Of a stretch of DNA of 64,000 nucleotides, positions 51,234 through 59,819 are shown piece by piece (within the stretch, counting starts at the first letter, position 1; the number at the start of each line of letters is the position of its first letter). Under the pieces are notes generated by a model that was not told the DNA's origin, did not search any database, and saw only the letters and a list, made by a program, of their open reading frames with translations. This DNA is from Streptomyces canus. Its GTDB lineage: Bacteria > Actinomycetota > Actinomycetes > Streptomycetales > Streptomycetaceae. Location of the stretch: positions 1 through 64,000 of the forward strand of contig NZ_KQ948672.1 in the NCBI RefSeq assembly GCF_001514145.1, written 5' to 3'. A program made the position numbers and the translations under genes.

Positions 51234-51282
51234 GGCTGCCGCCCTTTCTCCGGCTTCGTCCCTGTCCGCTCCGTCCGGCTCC

Positions 51283-52665
51283 TCAGCACTCGATGACGTT
51301 CACGGCGAGGCCGCCGCGCGCGGTCTCCTTGTACTTGACCTTCATGTCGGCGCCGGTCTCCTTCATGGTCTTGATGACCTTGTCGAGGGAGACGTGGTGG
51401 CGGCCGTCGCCGCGGAGCGCCATCCGGGCGGCGGTGACGGCCTTGACCGCGGCCATGCCGTTGCGTTCGATGCACGGGATCTGGACGAGCCCGCCTACGG
51501 GATCGCAGGTAAGACCGAGGTTGTGCTCCATGCCGATCTCGGCAGCGTTCTCGACCTGTTCGGGGCTGCCGCCGAGCACTTCGGCGAGACCACCGGCGGC
51601 CATCGAGCAGGCCGAGCCGACCTCGCCCTGGCAGCCGACCTCGGCGCCGGAGATGGACGCGTTCTCCTTGAAGAGCGTCCCGATGGCGCCCGCCGCGAGG
51701 AGGAAGCGGACGATGCCGTCCTCGTCGGCGCCCGGCACGAAGTGGAGGAAGTACTGCAGGACGGCGGGAATGATGCCCGCCGCACCGTTCGTCGGGGCGG
51801 TGACGACCCGGCCACCCGCAGCGTTCTCTTCGTTCACGGCCATCGCGTAGAGGGTCACCCACTCCATGGCTCGGGCCGCCGGGTCGCCCTCGCTGCGCAG
51901 CGCCCGGGCCGCCGCAGCCGCCCGCCGACGGACCTTCAGACCGCCGGGGAGGATCCCCTCGCGGCCCAGCCCCCGTGCGACACATGCCTCCATGACCCGC
52001 CAGATCTCCAGCAGGCCCGCACGGATCTCCTCCTCGGTGCGCCAGGCCTTCTCGTTCTCCAGCATCAGCGCGGAGATCGACAGGCCGGTCTCCTTCGTGA
52101 GGCGCAGCAGTTCGTCGCCGGTGCTGAACGGGTGGGCCAATACCGTGTCGTCGGGCTTGATCCGGTCCGCGCCGAGCGCGTCCTCGTCGACCACGAAGCC
52201 GCCGCCCACGGAGTAGTACGTCTTCTCCAACAGCGGCACACCGTCGCCGTCGTACGCGAAGAGGATCATGCCGTTGGCGTGGTACGGCAGTGATCGCCGA
52301 CGGTGCAGGACCAGCTGGGTCGAGGCGTCGAAGTCGATCTCGTGGGCCGTACCGATCTCGGTGCCGAGGAGGCGGATGCGTCCGGTGGAGCGGATTCGCT
52401 CGACGTCCAGGTCGGCCCGTGCGATGTCGACCGTGTGCGGCTGGTTGCCCTCCAGGCCGAGCAGCACCGCCTTGGGGGTGCCGTGACCGTGGCCGGTGGC
52501 GCCGAGGGAGCCGAACAGCTCCGCCCGCACCGCGGCGGTCTGGGCGAGCACGCCGTCCTGCTTCAGCCGGGCAACGAACATCCCGGCGGCGCGCATCGGA
52601 CCGACGGTGTGCGAACTGGACGGTCCGATGCCTATGGAGAACAGGTCGAAGACGCTGATTGCCAC
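51283..52665 (-). CDS. sdaA: L-serine ammonia-lyase, iron-sulfur type
   Basis: A 460-residue single-chain L-serine dehydratase, converting serine to pyruvate and ammonia with a [4Fe-4S] cluster. SVFDLFSIGIGPSSSHTVGP opens the protein; HPFSTGDELL, the cluster-region stretch GLTCDPVGGLVQIPCIERN and KVKYKETARGGLAVNVIEC at the end are family hallmarks. GTG 52665 has GGAG seven bases upstream. It follows glyA by 66 bases and completes the path from sarcosine-derived glycine through serine to pyruvate. Confidence 0.95.
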   Translation of the reverse strand: MAISVFDLFSIGIGPSSSHTVGPMRAAGMFVARLKQDGVLAQTAAVRAELFGSLGATGHGHGTPKAVLLGLEGNQPHTVDIARADLDVERIRSTGRIRLLGTEIGTAHEIDFDASTQLVLHRRRSLPYHANGMILFAYDGDGVPLLEKTYYSVGGGFVVDEDALGADRIKPDDTVLAHPFSTGDELLRLTKETGLSISALMLENEKAWRTEEEIRAGLLEIWRVMEACVARGLGREGILPGGLKVRRRAAAAARALRSEGDPAARAMEWVTLYAMAVNEENAAGGRVVTAPTNGAAGIIPAVLQYFLHFVPGADEDGIVRFLLAAGAIGTLFKENASISGAEVGCQGEVGSACSMAAGGLAEVLGGSPEQVENAAEIGMEHNLGLTCDPVGGLVQIPCIERNGMAAVKAVTAARMALRGDGRHHVSLDKVIKTMKETGADMKVKYKETARGGLAVNVIEC

Positions 52666-52731
52666 GCCATACTCCGTGCGACTTGGAGGGGCGTGCGCGA
52701 AATGCGGCACGCCCCTGCGGGAGGGTGTCGG

Positions 52732-53988
52732 TTACAGGCTGGGGTAGAGCGGGTGCTTGTCGGCCAGCGTCTTCACGCGGGCCTTCAGCGACTCCACGTC
52801 GCAGGACGGCTTCAGCGTCTCGGCGATGACGTCCGCGACCTCGGCGAAGTCCTCGGTGGTGAAGCCGCGGGTGGCCAGGGCGGGCGTGCCGATCCGGAGC
52901 CCCGACGTCACCATCGGCGGGCGCGGGTCGTTCGGTACGGCGTTGCGGTTGACCGTGATGCCGACCTCGTGGAGGCGGTCCTCGGCCTGCCGGCCGTCCA
53001 GTTCGGACTCGCGCAGGTCGACGAGGATGAGGTGGACGTCGGTGCCGCCGGAGAGCACGTTGACCCCGGCCTCCCGGGCGTCGTCGGCCGTCAGACGCTC
53101 GGCGAGGATGCGGGCGCCGTCGATCGTGCGGCGCTGGCGCTCCTTGAACTCCTCCGACGCGGCGACCTTGAAGGAGACCGCCTTCGCCGCGATCACGTGC
53201 TCCAGCGGGCCGCCCTGGAAGCCCGGGAAGACGGAGGAGTTCAGCTTCTTGGCGAAGGACTGCTTGGCGAGGATGATCCCGCCGCGCGGGCCGCCCAGCG
53301 TCTTGTGGGTGGTGGAGGTGACCACGTCGGCGTACTCGACGGGGTTCGGGTGCAGCCCGGCCGCCACCAGCCCGGCGAAGTGGGCCATGTCGACCCACAG
53401 ATACGCCTCGACCTCGTCGGCGATCCGGCGGAACTCCGCGAAGTCCAGCTGCCGCGGGTAGGCGGACCACCCGGCGATGATCACCTTCGGCCGGTGCTCC
53501 TTGGCCAGCCGCTCGACCTCGGCCATGTCCACGAGACCTGCGTCGTCCACGTGGTACGGGACGACCTTGAACTGCTTGCCCGAGAAGTTGATCTTCATGC
53601 CGTGGGTGAGGTGACCGCCGTGCGCCAGATCCAAGCCGAGGATGGTGTCGCCGGGCTGGGCGAGGGCGAACAGGGCGGCCTGGTTGGCGGAAGCGCCGGA
53701 GTGGGGCTGCACGTTGGCGTACTCGGCGCCGAACAGCTCCTTGACCCGGTCGATCGCGATCTGCTCGGCCACGTCGACGTGCTCACAGCCGCCGTAGTAG
53801 CGCCGGCCCGGGTAGCCCTCCGCGTACTTGTTCGTCAGGACCGAACCTTGCGCCTCCATGACCGCGACCGGCGCGAAGTTCTCCGACGCGATCATCTCCA
53901 GGGTGGACTGCTGCCTCTCCAGCTCGGCGTCGACCGCGGCGGCGATCTCCGGGTCCAGCTCGTGCAGGGCCTGGTTGAACAGGGTCAT
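52732..53988 (-). CDS. glyA: Serine hydroxymethyltransferase
   Basis: A 418-residue PLP enzyme interconverting glycine plus methylene-THF and serine plus THF. MIASENFAPVAVMEAQGSVL, the glycine-rich ANQAALFALAQPGD and the PLP-lysine motif DVVTSTTHKTLGGPRGG are intact, and length is standard. Its ATG overlaps the gcvH-like stop (ATGA, 53985-53988). In this operon it would use the glycine and methylene-THF made by sarcosine oxidase, so it is probably a catabolic copy beside the housekeeping one. Confidence 0.96.
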   Translation of the reverse strand: MTLFNQALHELDPEIAAAVDAELERQQSTLEMIASENFAPVAVMEAQGSVLTNKYAEGYPGRRYYGGCEHVDVAEQIAIDRVKELFGAEYANVQPHSGASANQAALFALAQPGDTILGLDLAHGGHLTHGMKINFSGKQFKVVPYHVDDAGLVDMAEVERLAKEHRPKVIIAGWSAYPRQLDFAEFRRIADEVEAYLWVDMAHFAGLVAAGLHPNPVEYADVVTSTTHKTLGGPRGGIILAKQSFAKKLNSSVFPGFQGGPLEHVIAAKAVSFKVAASEEFKERQRRTIDGARILAERLTADDAREAGVNVLSGGTDVHLILVDLRESELDGRQAEDRLHEVGITVNRNAVPNDPRPPMVTSGLRIGTPALATRGFTTEDFAEVADVIAETLKPSCDVESLKARVKTLADKHPLYPSL

Positions 53989-54422
53989 CGGCGATCTCCT
54001 TGGGTGTGGGCGCAGTGGGCGGCGTAGGCATCCGGGGTCAGCGCGCCGGCGATGTTCTCGACTCGCAGCCTGAACAGCCAGCCGTCGGCATAAGGGGCGG
54101 CGTTGACGACACCGGGGTCGTCGGCCAGCGCGGTGTTGACTTCCAGGACCCGGCCCGAGGCGGGGGCGTACAGGCCGCTGACGGCGGTCAGTGACTCGAT
54201 CCGTCCGCAGCTCTCCCCCGCCTCGACCCAGGAGCCGACCGCGGGCAGTCGGAGGTGGACGACGTCACCGAGGACCTTCGCCGCGAACGCGGTGATGCCG
54301 ACGGTGGCGTTGCCCTCGTCCACGACGAGCCACTCGTGGTCCCAGGTGTAACGCAGGTGCCGAGGAATGCTCGTGTCGTTCTCCGCTGCGGGTTCGAGGG
54401 AGAGTTGGGGCACGGAGGTCAT
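53985..54422 (-). CDS. gcvH: GcvH-like protein lacking the lipoyl lysine
   Basis: A 145-residue H-protein homologue with an N-terminal extension of about 20 residues. HLRYTWDHEWL, ATVGITAFAAKVLGDVVHL and LYAPASGRVLEVNTAL follow the family closely. The lipoylation motif ESVKAVS is here ESLTAVS: position 79 is Thr (codon ACC, 54186-54188) instead of the lysine that carries lipoate. It therefore cannot shuttle aminomethyl groups in the normal way. Overlaps at both ends (ATGA) tie it to the reductase and glyA. Confidence 0.88.
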   Translation of the reverse strand: MTSVPQLSLEPAAENDTSIPRHLRYTWDHEWLVVDEGNATVGITAFAAKVLGDVVHLRLPAVGSWVEAGESCGRIESLTAVSGLYAPASGRVLEVNTALADDPGVVNAAPYADGWLFRLRVENIAGALTPDAYAAHCAHTQGDRR

Positions 54423-55600
54423 GACACGACGGCCGCGGCGGCGGGGACGAGGGTACGGCGGAGCCGGTTGAAGATCTTCGGCTGGTTGAGGGAGAGGACG
54501 GCGACGGGAGTGCCCTCACGCCGGTAGAGGGCCGTGAAGGTGCGGCTGTCGACGTCGCCCTCGACGACCTCGGGCTCGGCGCCGGGGGCCACGTACCCGG
54601 CGACCTGGATGCGGGACTCGTACTGGTCGGACCAGAAGTACGGCGCGGTCGGCGGGGCGGGGGCCGACACACCGGTCAGCAGGGTGCGGGCGGCGGTCTT
54701 CGCCTGCTCGGTGGCGTTGCTCCAGTGCTCGATACGGGCGTGCCGCCCGGTGAACGGGTTGGGGCAGCGGGCGACGTCACCGACGGCGACCACGCCCGGG
54801 ATGCCGGTCGAGCAGCCGGAGTCGCACACCACGCCGTCGGCCACCTGCACTCCGGAACCGGCCAGCCAGTCGGTGTTGGGCCGCACGCCCACGCCGGCCA
54901 CGACGATGTCGGCGGGCAGCACCCGCCCGTCCGCCAGCCGTACGCCCGTGACCCGGTCCTCGCCGATCAGTTCCGCCACACCGGTTCCGCACAGCAGCTG
55001 AACCCCGTGATCGCTGTGGAGCGAGGAGATCACCAGCCCCATCTCACGCCCGAGTTGACGCTCCAGGGGCACGGGGAGCGCCTCGACGACGGTCACGTGG
55101 AGCCCGAGCCGGTGCGCGGTGGAGGCCACCTCGGCGCCGATGAACCCGGCACCGATGACGACGACCCGGGGCAGGCCGTCGAGCAGTTCGGCGCGCAGGG
55201 CCCGGGCGTCGTCCAGGGTGCGCAGGGTGTGGACGCCCGCCAGCCCGTCGGTGCCGGGGAGGGTGCGGGGGCCGGCGCCGGTCGCGATGACGACACCTTC
55301 GGTGCGCACATGCCGTCCTCCGGCCAGGGTGACGGTGCGGGCTACGGGGTCGAGCCGCACGGCGCACTCACCGAGCAGCCACTGCACGTCCAGGACCTCG
55401 TACTCGTCCGCGTCGCCGAGCGCGAGCCCCTCGACGTCGATGTCCCCCTTGAGGAAGTCCTTGGACAGCGGGGGCCGGTCGTAGGGGGTGTGGCGCTCCT
55501 CCCCCACGACGACGATCTCGCCGTCATATCCCTCTGCCCGCAGCGCGCGGACCGTGCTCAGTCCTGCCAGCGACGCTCCGACGACGGTGATGCTCCTCAT
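54419..55600 (-). CDS. FAD/NAD-dependent ferredoxin reductase-like protein
   Basis: A 393-residue flavoprotein of the oxygenase-coupled ferredoxin reductase family: VVGASLAGLSTVRALRAEGY, YDRPPLSKDFLKGD, VIGAGFIGAEVASTA and VVAVGDVARCPNPF. It is a homologue of the reductase at 19192. In a sarcosine/betaine-type locus such reductases serve a Rieske demethylase; a possible fossil of such an oxygenase lies just upstream (55864-56079). It starts the four-gene unit reductase, gcvH-like, glyA, sdaA. Confidence 0.9.
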   Translation of the reverse strand: MRSITVVGASLAGLSTVRALRAEGYDGEIVVVGEERHTPYDRPPLSKDFLKGDIDVEGLALGDADEYEVLDVQWLLGECAVRLDPVARTVTLAGGRHVRTEGVVIATGAGPRTLPGTDGLAGVHTLRTLDDARALRAELLDGLPRVVVIGAGFIGAEVASTAHRLGLHVTVVEALPVPLERQLGREMGLVISSLHSDHGVQLLCGTGVAELIGEDRVTGVRLADGRVLPADIVVAGVGVRPNTDWLAGSGVQVADGVVCDSGCSTGIPGVVAVGDVARCPNPFTGRHARIEHWSNATEQAKTAARTLLTGVSAPAPPTAPYFWSDQYESRIQVAGYVAPGAEPEVVEGDVDSRTFTALYRREGTPVAVLSLNQPKIFNRLRRTLVPAAAAVVS

Positions 55601-55640
55601 GCCGGCTCCAGACGGGGAGTTGTCTCACATAACACAACGA

Positions 55641-55741
55641 CACTCGCTATACGCAACATGTTTTCGGTGCGGTGCGGGCGTTGTCAAGGGAGGTGTCGCA
55701 AATCAATTTCTAATGATGCTCTTCGTTGCGCGATTCGCAAC
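55641..55741. promoter_or_regulatory. IclR-type operator pair before reductase operon
   Basis: GTTGCG-CGATT-CGCAAC (55725-55741) is a perfect inverted repeat. A weaker copy, on the minus strand GTTGCG-TATAG-CGAGTG, is at 55641-55657, 41 bases upstream of the reductase start. Related sites precede purU and iclR, so the IclR protein at 57336 is the likely binder. Confidence 0.65.
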
Positions 55742-55863
55742 TTACATGCGAGGGGGAATCCGAGAGTTCACGGTTGCGGCGCCGGCGCTCGAGGACACCC
55801 CAATGGCCCGCCCACCTGCCGGAGGGGCCACAACAGCAGGTGAGCGGGCGGTACTGGGGTGGG

Positions 55864-56079
55864 GTCAGCGCGTGAGCCGCACCTCGAGCTTGTTCTGCAG
55901 CCAGGTGTGGAACTCGCCGATGTGGTGCTCGCTGGGCACCAGCACGCCGCCCTTGGCGTACGCCTTCGAGCGGCGCCCCGGCCGGCCACCGCCCTGGAGA
56001 GGCGCCGGCTCGTCCAGCAGACGGAGGAGCGGGGCACGCCGTCGAAGGTGCTCGGTGCCTCGGCCACCACCACCCACAA
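55864..56079 (-). pseudogene. Possible Rieske oxygenase C-terminal fossil
   Basis: The minus strand ends with SKAYAKGGVLVPSEHHIGEF, HTWLQNKLEVRLTR and stop. A G-x-L-x-P-x-E-H-H-x-x-x-F-x-x-W tail is seen in some Rieske demethylase alpha subunits, which commonly sit beside this kind of reductase in betaine catabolism. The sequence upstream is frameshifted and unrecognisable. The match is only about 35 residues, so the identity is tentative. Confidence 0.35.
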
Positions 56080-56283
56080 CCGGCCCGTCCGCCCGACTCC
56101 AAGCTCGCGAGGAGACTCGCGGTACCCCTGGAGCGCAGCACGCCGCGCACCGTCACCGATCCCGAGACCCTCGGGGCCAGCTGGAGCACGCCTGCGCAGA
56201 CGGCTGCGCCTACAGCGTCGAGGAACGCCGGGGCCACTTCCACAGGATCACCCCTTGACCACGCGGTCGCACCCATCAATCAT

Positions 56284-56319
56284 GTTGCGTATTGCTCATC
56301 ATGTTGCGCAATTCGCACC
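56284..56319 (+). promoter_or_regulatory. IclR-type operators before purU
   Basis: GTTGCG-TATTG-CTCATC (56284-56300; second half 4 of 6) and GTTGCG-CAATT-CGCACC (56303-56319; 5 of 6) lie in tandem, 19 bases apart and 20 bases before the purU ATG, matching the palindrome at 55725. Confidence 0.6.
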
Positions 56320-56339
56320 ACTCGACGACGGAGGAAGAC

Positions 56340-57212
56340 ATGTCTCCTCGACCGCGGCCCGGCCGTGAGTTCATCCTCACCCTTTCCTGCCCCGACCAGG
56401 CCGGCCTCGTCCACGCCGTGACCACCTTTCTCGTGAGCCACTCGGGCAACATCCTGGAGAGCCACCAGTTCGACGACCGACTGCAGAACCGCTTCTTCAT
56501 GCGGGTGCACTTCGACGTCTCGGACCCCGGCATCTCCCTGGAGGACCTGCGCACCGGCTTCGGGCCGGTGAGCCAGGCATACGGAATCACCTGGCAGTTG
56601 CACGACGCGTCGACCCCGACGCGCATGCTGATCATGGTGTCGAAGTTCGGCCACTGCCTGAACGACCTGCTGTTCCGCAAGTCCACCGGCGCGCTCAACA
56701 TCGAGATCCCCGCGATCGTCTCCAACCACCGCGACTTCGAGCCACTGGCGGAGAGCTACGGCATCCCCTTCCACCACATCCCGGTGACCAAGGACACCAA
56801 GGCCGACGCCGAAGCACGGCTGATGGAACTCGTGCGCGAACTGGACGTCGACCTGGTGGTGCTGGCCCGCTACATGCAGATCCTCTCCGACGACCTGTGC
56901 AAGCAGCTCGACGGCCGCGCCATCAACATCCACCACTCCTTCCTCCCCAGCTTCAAGGGCGCAAAGCCGTACGTCCAGGCGCACGAACGCGGCGTCAAGC
57001 TCGTCGGGGCCACAGCGCACTACGTCACCTCCGACCTCGACGAAGGCCCGATCATCGAGCAGGACGTCGTGCGCGTGGACCACTCCCGCGCCCCTGACGA
57101 GCTGGTCGCCATGGGCCGTGACGTCGAGGCCCAGGTACTCGCCCGCGCCGTCGAGTGGCACAGCGAGAGCCGGGTACTGGTGAACGGCCACTGCACCGTG
57201 GTCTTCCGCTGA
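56340..57212 (+). CDS. purU: Formyltetrahydrofolate deformylase
   Basis: A 290-residue enzyme releasing formate and THF from 10-formyl-THF. An N-terminal ACT domain (LTLSCPDQAGLVHAVTTFL) is followed by the formyltransferase fold with the catalytic segment INIHHSFLPSFKGAKPY and HYVTSDLDEGPIIEQ. ATG 56340 follows GGAGG. In a sarcosine-degrading cell it restores free THF for sarcosine oxidase; the formate would go to the formate dehydrogenase that FdhD serves. Confidence 0.95.
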   Translation: MSPRPRPGREFILTLSCPDQAGLVHAVTTFLVSHSGNILESHQFDDRLQNRFFMRVHFDVSDPGISLEDLRTGFGPVSQAYGITWQLHDASTPTRMLIMVSKFGHCLNDLLFRKSTGALNIEIPAIVSNHRDFEPLAESYGIPFHHIPVTKDTKADAEARLMELVRELDVDLVVLARYMQILSDDLCKQLDGRAINIHHSFLPSFKGAKPYVQAHERGVKLVGATAHYVTSDLDEGPIIEQDVVRVDHSRAPDELVAMGRDVEAQVLARAVEWHSESRVLVNGHCTVVFR

Positions 57213-57327
57213 CCCGGTGGGCCGTGCGACCATGCGGGCGGCCGGATCCAGCCGTCGCCGCCCGTCTCCCACGGCCTCCACAGGGCCCGTGAATCCCCTT
57301 GAAGCCCCACGGAGACCCGTGCATATA

Positions 57328-57344
57328 GTTGCGCTATGAGCAAC
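57328..57344 (+). promoter_or_regulatory. IclR-type operator over iclR start
   Basis: GTTGCG-CTATG-AGCAAC matches the palindrome at 11 of 12 positions and covers the ATG at 57336, the expected place for autorepression. Confidence 0.6.
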
Positions 57345-58133
57345 TACACCGCAGATAGCGAAACAGCGGGGCCCGCGGTGAACGGGGTGCAGTCCGTCGA
57401 CCGCGCCGTCAGCGTCCTGGAGATCCTCGCCCAGCGCGGCGAGGCGGGCGTCAGCGAGGTGGCCGCCGAGATCGACGTCCACAAGTCGACCGCGTTCCGG
57501 CTGCTCGGGGCGCTGGAGGCGCGCGGACTCGTCGAGCAGACGACCGAGCGGGGCAAGTACCGGCTGGGCTTCGGGATCATACGCCTGGCCGGCGCGGTCA
57601 CGGACCGCCTCGACATCACCCAGCAGGGCCGTCCGGTGTGCGAGCGGCTCAGTGAGGAGATCGGCGAGACCGTCAACATCGCCGTCCTGCAGGAGCACTT
57701 CGCGGTCAACCTGTATCAGGTGCGCGGTCCGGGCGCCGTCGGCACGCACAACTGGGTCGGCCAGCTCACCCCGGTCTACGCCACGTCGAGCGGCAAGATC
57801 CTGCTGGCCCATCTGTCGGCGGAGGAGCGCGATGCCGTGCTTGCGGCGTCCACGGTGCAGAAGCACACGCCGCACACCCTGACCGTCAGGACGAAGCTGG
57901 AGAAGAACCTCGCCGAGGCGCGGGAGCGTGGGTACGCCGTGACGCTGGAGGAGCTCGAGATCGGACTCCAGGCCCTGGCCGCCCCGATCCGCTCCCGCGA
58001 CGGCGATGTCATCGCCGCGCTCAGCGCCTCCGGCCCCGCGTACCGCTTCACCGAGGAACGCATCCACGAGATCGCACCCGTGCTGATCAGGGGCGCGGAC
58101 GAGATCAGCCACCGGATGGGCTATCTGGGCTGA
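57336..58133 (+). CDS. IclR-family transcriptional regulator
   Basis: A 265-residue regulator. The N-terminal winged helix reads SVDRAVSVLEILAQRGEAGV, then EVAAEIDVHKSTAFRLLGAL; the effector domain contains TVNIAVLQEHFAVNL, YATSSGKILLAHLS and IGLQALAAPIRSRDGDVIAA. IclR proteins commonly control small-molecule catabolism. Its position between purU and the sox operon, with shared palindromes at three promoters, makes it the probable regulator of the one-carbon module. It converges on folP. Confidence 0.92.
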   Translation: MSNYTADSETAGPAVNGVQSVDRAVSVLEILAQRGEAGVSEVAAEIDVHKSTAFRLLGALEARGLVEQTTERGKYRLGFGIIRLAGAVTDRLDITQQGRPVCERLSEEIGETVNIAVLQEHFAVNLYQVRGPGAVGTHNWVGQLTPVYATSSGKILLAHLSAEERDAVLAASTVQKHTPHTLTVRTKLEKNLAEARERGYAVTLEELEIGLQALAAPIRSRDGDVIAALSASGPAYRFTEERIHEIAPVLIRGADEISHRMGYLG

Positions 58134-58197
58134 AGGTCCACAAGGGCGCTCGGCCCAGCGGCGTTCGACATCCGCCGCGTTCCGGCCTCCGCCGCGT

Positions 58198-59097
58198 TCA
58201 GCCCAGCGGCCACCGCTCCGACGCCGCCGCCTCGACGCCCCAGCGGGCCGTCACACGTACCGCGTCCGCCGTCGACGCGACGTCGTGCACGCGCAGACAC
58301 CAGACGCCCTGGGCGGCGGCGAGTACGGACACGGCGGTGGTCGCGGCATCGCGCAGCCGCGCGGGGCGGGGCTGTCCCGTCGTACGGTCGGCCAGCAGAC
58401 TGCCAAGGAAAGACTTGCGTGACGCGCCCACGAGGACGGGGTGTCCCAGGGCCATGAAGTCCCCCAGGCGGCCCAGCAGCTCCCAGTTGTGGTCGGGCGT
58501 CTTGGCGAAGCCAAGGCCGGGGTCGACGGCCAGGCAGTCGGGCGGTATCCCCGCCTCCAGCGCGGCGTCGATCCTCAGCCGCAGCTCGTCGAGCACATCG
58601 GTGACGACGTCGTCGTAGACGGCGTTCGCCTGCATGCCGGCGGAGTGGCCACGCCAGTGCATCAGCACGTACGGCGTGCCCGCCCGGGCCATCAGCGGCA
58701 GCATCGCGGGGTCGGCGAGGCCCCCCGAGACGTCGTTGACCAACCGCGCACCCGCGTCCAGCGCGCGTGCGGCGACCTCCGCCCGCATCGTGTCGACGCT
58801 CACGATCGCGCCCGCCGCGGAGAGTTCCCGGACGACGGGCAGGACGCGTCGCAGCTCCTCCTCGACCGACGGTCGTACCGCGCCGGGGCGGGTCGACTCG
58901 CCGCCCACGTCCACGATGTCCGCGCCCTGTTCGAGCAGCGCGAGACCGTGCGTGACAGCGGCGTCGGCCGCGAACGACAGCCCGCCGTCGGAGAACGAGT
59001 CCGGCGTCACGTTCACGACACCCATGACCAGCGTCCTGGCGGGGCGTGGCAGCCCGAGTGGGTCACCGGTGGTGTGGGCGGTGGCGGTGGCGGTCAC
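58198..59097 (-). CDS. folP: Dihydropteroate synthase
   Basis: A 299-residue enzyme joining p-aminobenzoate to the pterin pyrophosphate in folate synthesis. VMGVVNVTPDSFSDGG, DIVDVGGESTRPGA, CLAVDPGLGFAKT and VLVGASRKSFLG are all conserved. GTG 59097 starts it. A separate folP normally sits in the folate operon of Streptomyces, so this is probably a second copy kept with the THF-consuming sarcosine oxidase. A strong hairpin separates it from soxG. Confidence 0.93.
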   Translation of the reverse strand: MTATATAHTTGDPLGLPRPARTLVMGVVNVTPDSFSDGGLSFAADAAVTHGLALLEQGADIVDVGGESTRPGAVRPSVEEELRRVLPVVRELSAAGAIVSVDTMRAEVAARALDAGARLVNDVSGGLADPAMLPLMARAGTPYVLMHWRGHSAGMQANAVYDDVVTDVLDELRLRIDAALEAGIPPDCLAVDPGLGFAKTPDHNWELLGRLGDFMALGHPVLVGASRKSFLGSLLADRTTGQPRPARLRDAATTAVSVLAAAQGVWCLRVHDVASTADAVRVTARWGVEAAASERWPLG

Positions 59098-59142
59098 AGG
59101 CGTCCCATTTTCGATGCGTATGACGAAACGTGCTGGGCAAAG

Positions 59143-59177
59143 CCCTGTGGGAGCTCCTCAGCGGAGCTCCCACAGGG
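59143..59177 (-). terminator. Strong hairpin between soxG and folP
   Basis: CCCTGTGGGAGCTCC and GGAGCTCCCACAGGG form a perfect 15-base-pair stem with a five-base loop, 40 bases after the soxG stop and 46 bases before the folP start. No T-run follows, as is usual in Streptomyces. It probably ends or attenuates the sox transcript, leaving folP partly independent. Confidence 0.8.
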
Positions 59178-59216
59178 GCCGACGGGGTGCGGGCCCGTCG
59201 GGTTTTCCTCAGAGCC

Positions 59217-59819
59217 TCAGAGGTACTCGGTCGCCGCGTCGAGCAGCCAGTCCGCCAGATAGCCGGCGAACGTCGAGCGCACCAGGACCCAGAATCCGGC
59301 CCCGGGTTCGTCCCGGGCGACCAGGACGACCTGTGTGCGGCCCAGTGTCGTCTGGGCACAGCGGCCGGGGCCGAAGACCCGCGGATGCAGGTCCAGCGAA
59401 CAGCCGTGGGCCAGCAGGTCATGGGCGCGCGGGCCCGCGACGAGGAGCGTCGTGCGCTGTGCGGAGACGTCGGTGACGGAGACGTGCTCGTCGCCCGTGG
59501 CCTCCCGGATCCGGCTCTCCAGGTCCCGTTCGCTCCCCGGCGGTCCCACCAGCAGCCACTCGTCCGGGCCGAGCCACAGCGCGGTCAACTCCCCCGCGCG
59601 GACGACGGTGTTCGGCTGGAGTGGAAGCTGGAGGTCCAGCGCGAGCCCGACGGCTGCCGCCGCCGCTCCCTTGGCGTCCAGGCGCACGTTGAGCTGCGCC
59701 AGGAAGGGGAGTTCGGCCAGCCTGATCGCACCCCCGGACGAGCGGGTCGCGGCGGCCAGGCGGTCCGCGGCCTGCGACAGCGGGCTGCGGAGCGGGACGG
59801 TAAGGGCGGTGTCAGCCAT
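59217..59819 (-). CDS. soxG: Sarcosine oxidase gamma subunit
   Basis: A 200-residue subunit of the heterotetrameric sarcosine oxidase. LTALWLGPDEWLLVGPPGSE, VTDVSAQRTTLLVAGPRAHDLLAHGC and the GcvT-like QTTLGRTQVVLVAR stretch are typical. It has no cofactor of its own and stabilises the complex. Its ATG lies eight bases inside the soxA stop, so it is translationally coupled. Confidence 0.93.
   Translation of the reverse strand: MADTALTVPLRSPLSQAADRLAAATRSSGGAIRLAELPFLAQLNVRLDAKGAAAAAVGLALDLQLPLQPNTVVRAGELTALWLGPDEWLLVGPPGSERDLESRIREATGDEHVSVTDVSAQRTTLLVAGPRAHDLLAHGCSLDLHPRVFGPGRCAQTTLGRTQVVLVARDEPGAGFWVLVRSTFAGYLADWLLDAATEYL

Larger units (their letters stand above)
55601..56339. other. Divergent regulatory region with decayed coding piece
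   Basis: This 739-base gap between the divergent reductase and purU genes holds no intact gene. It contains copies of a GTTGCG-N5-CGCAAC palindrome near each end and a short coding fossil in the middle (55864-56079). The outer parts (55610-55760 and 56270-56320) are distinctly AT-richer than the genes. Confidence 0.6.

Noticed and set aside
50828..53470. 880-codon minus-strand frame
   Set aside because: It is a shifted reading of glyA, sdaA and the moaA remnant. Only its final part is informative, as one frame of the broken moaA.
58160..58200. Terminator between iclR and folP
   Set aside because: Only short direct repeats (TCCGCCGCGTTC twice) are present; no convincing stem-loop was found.
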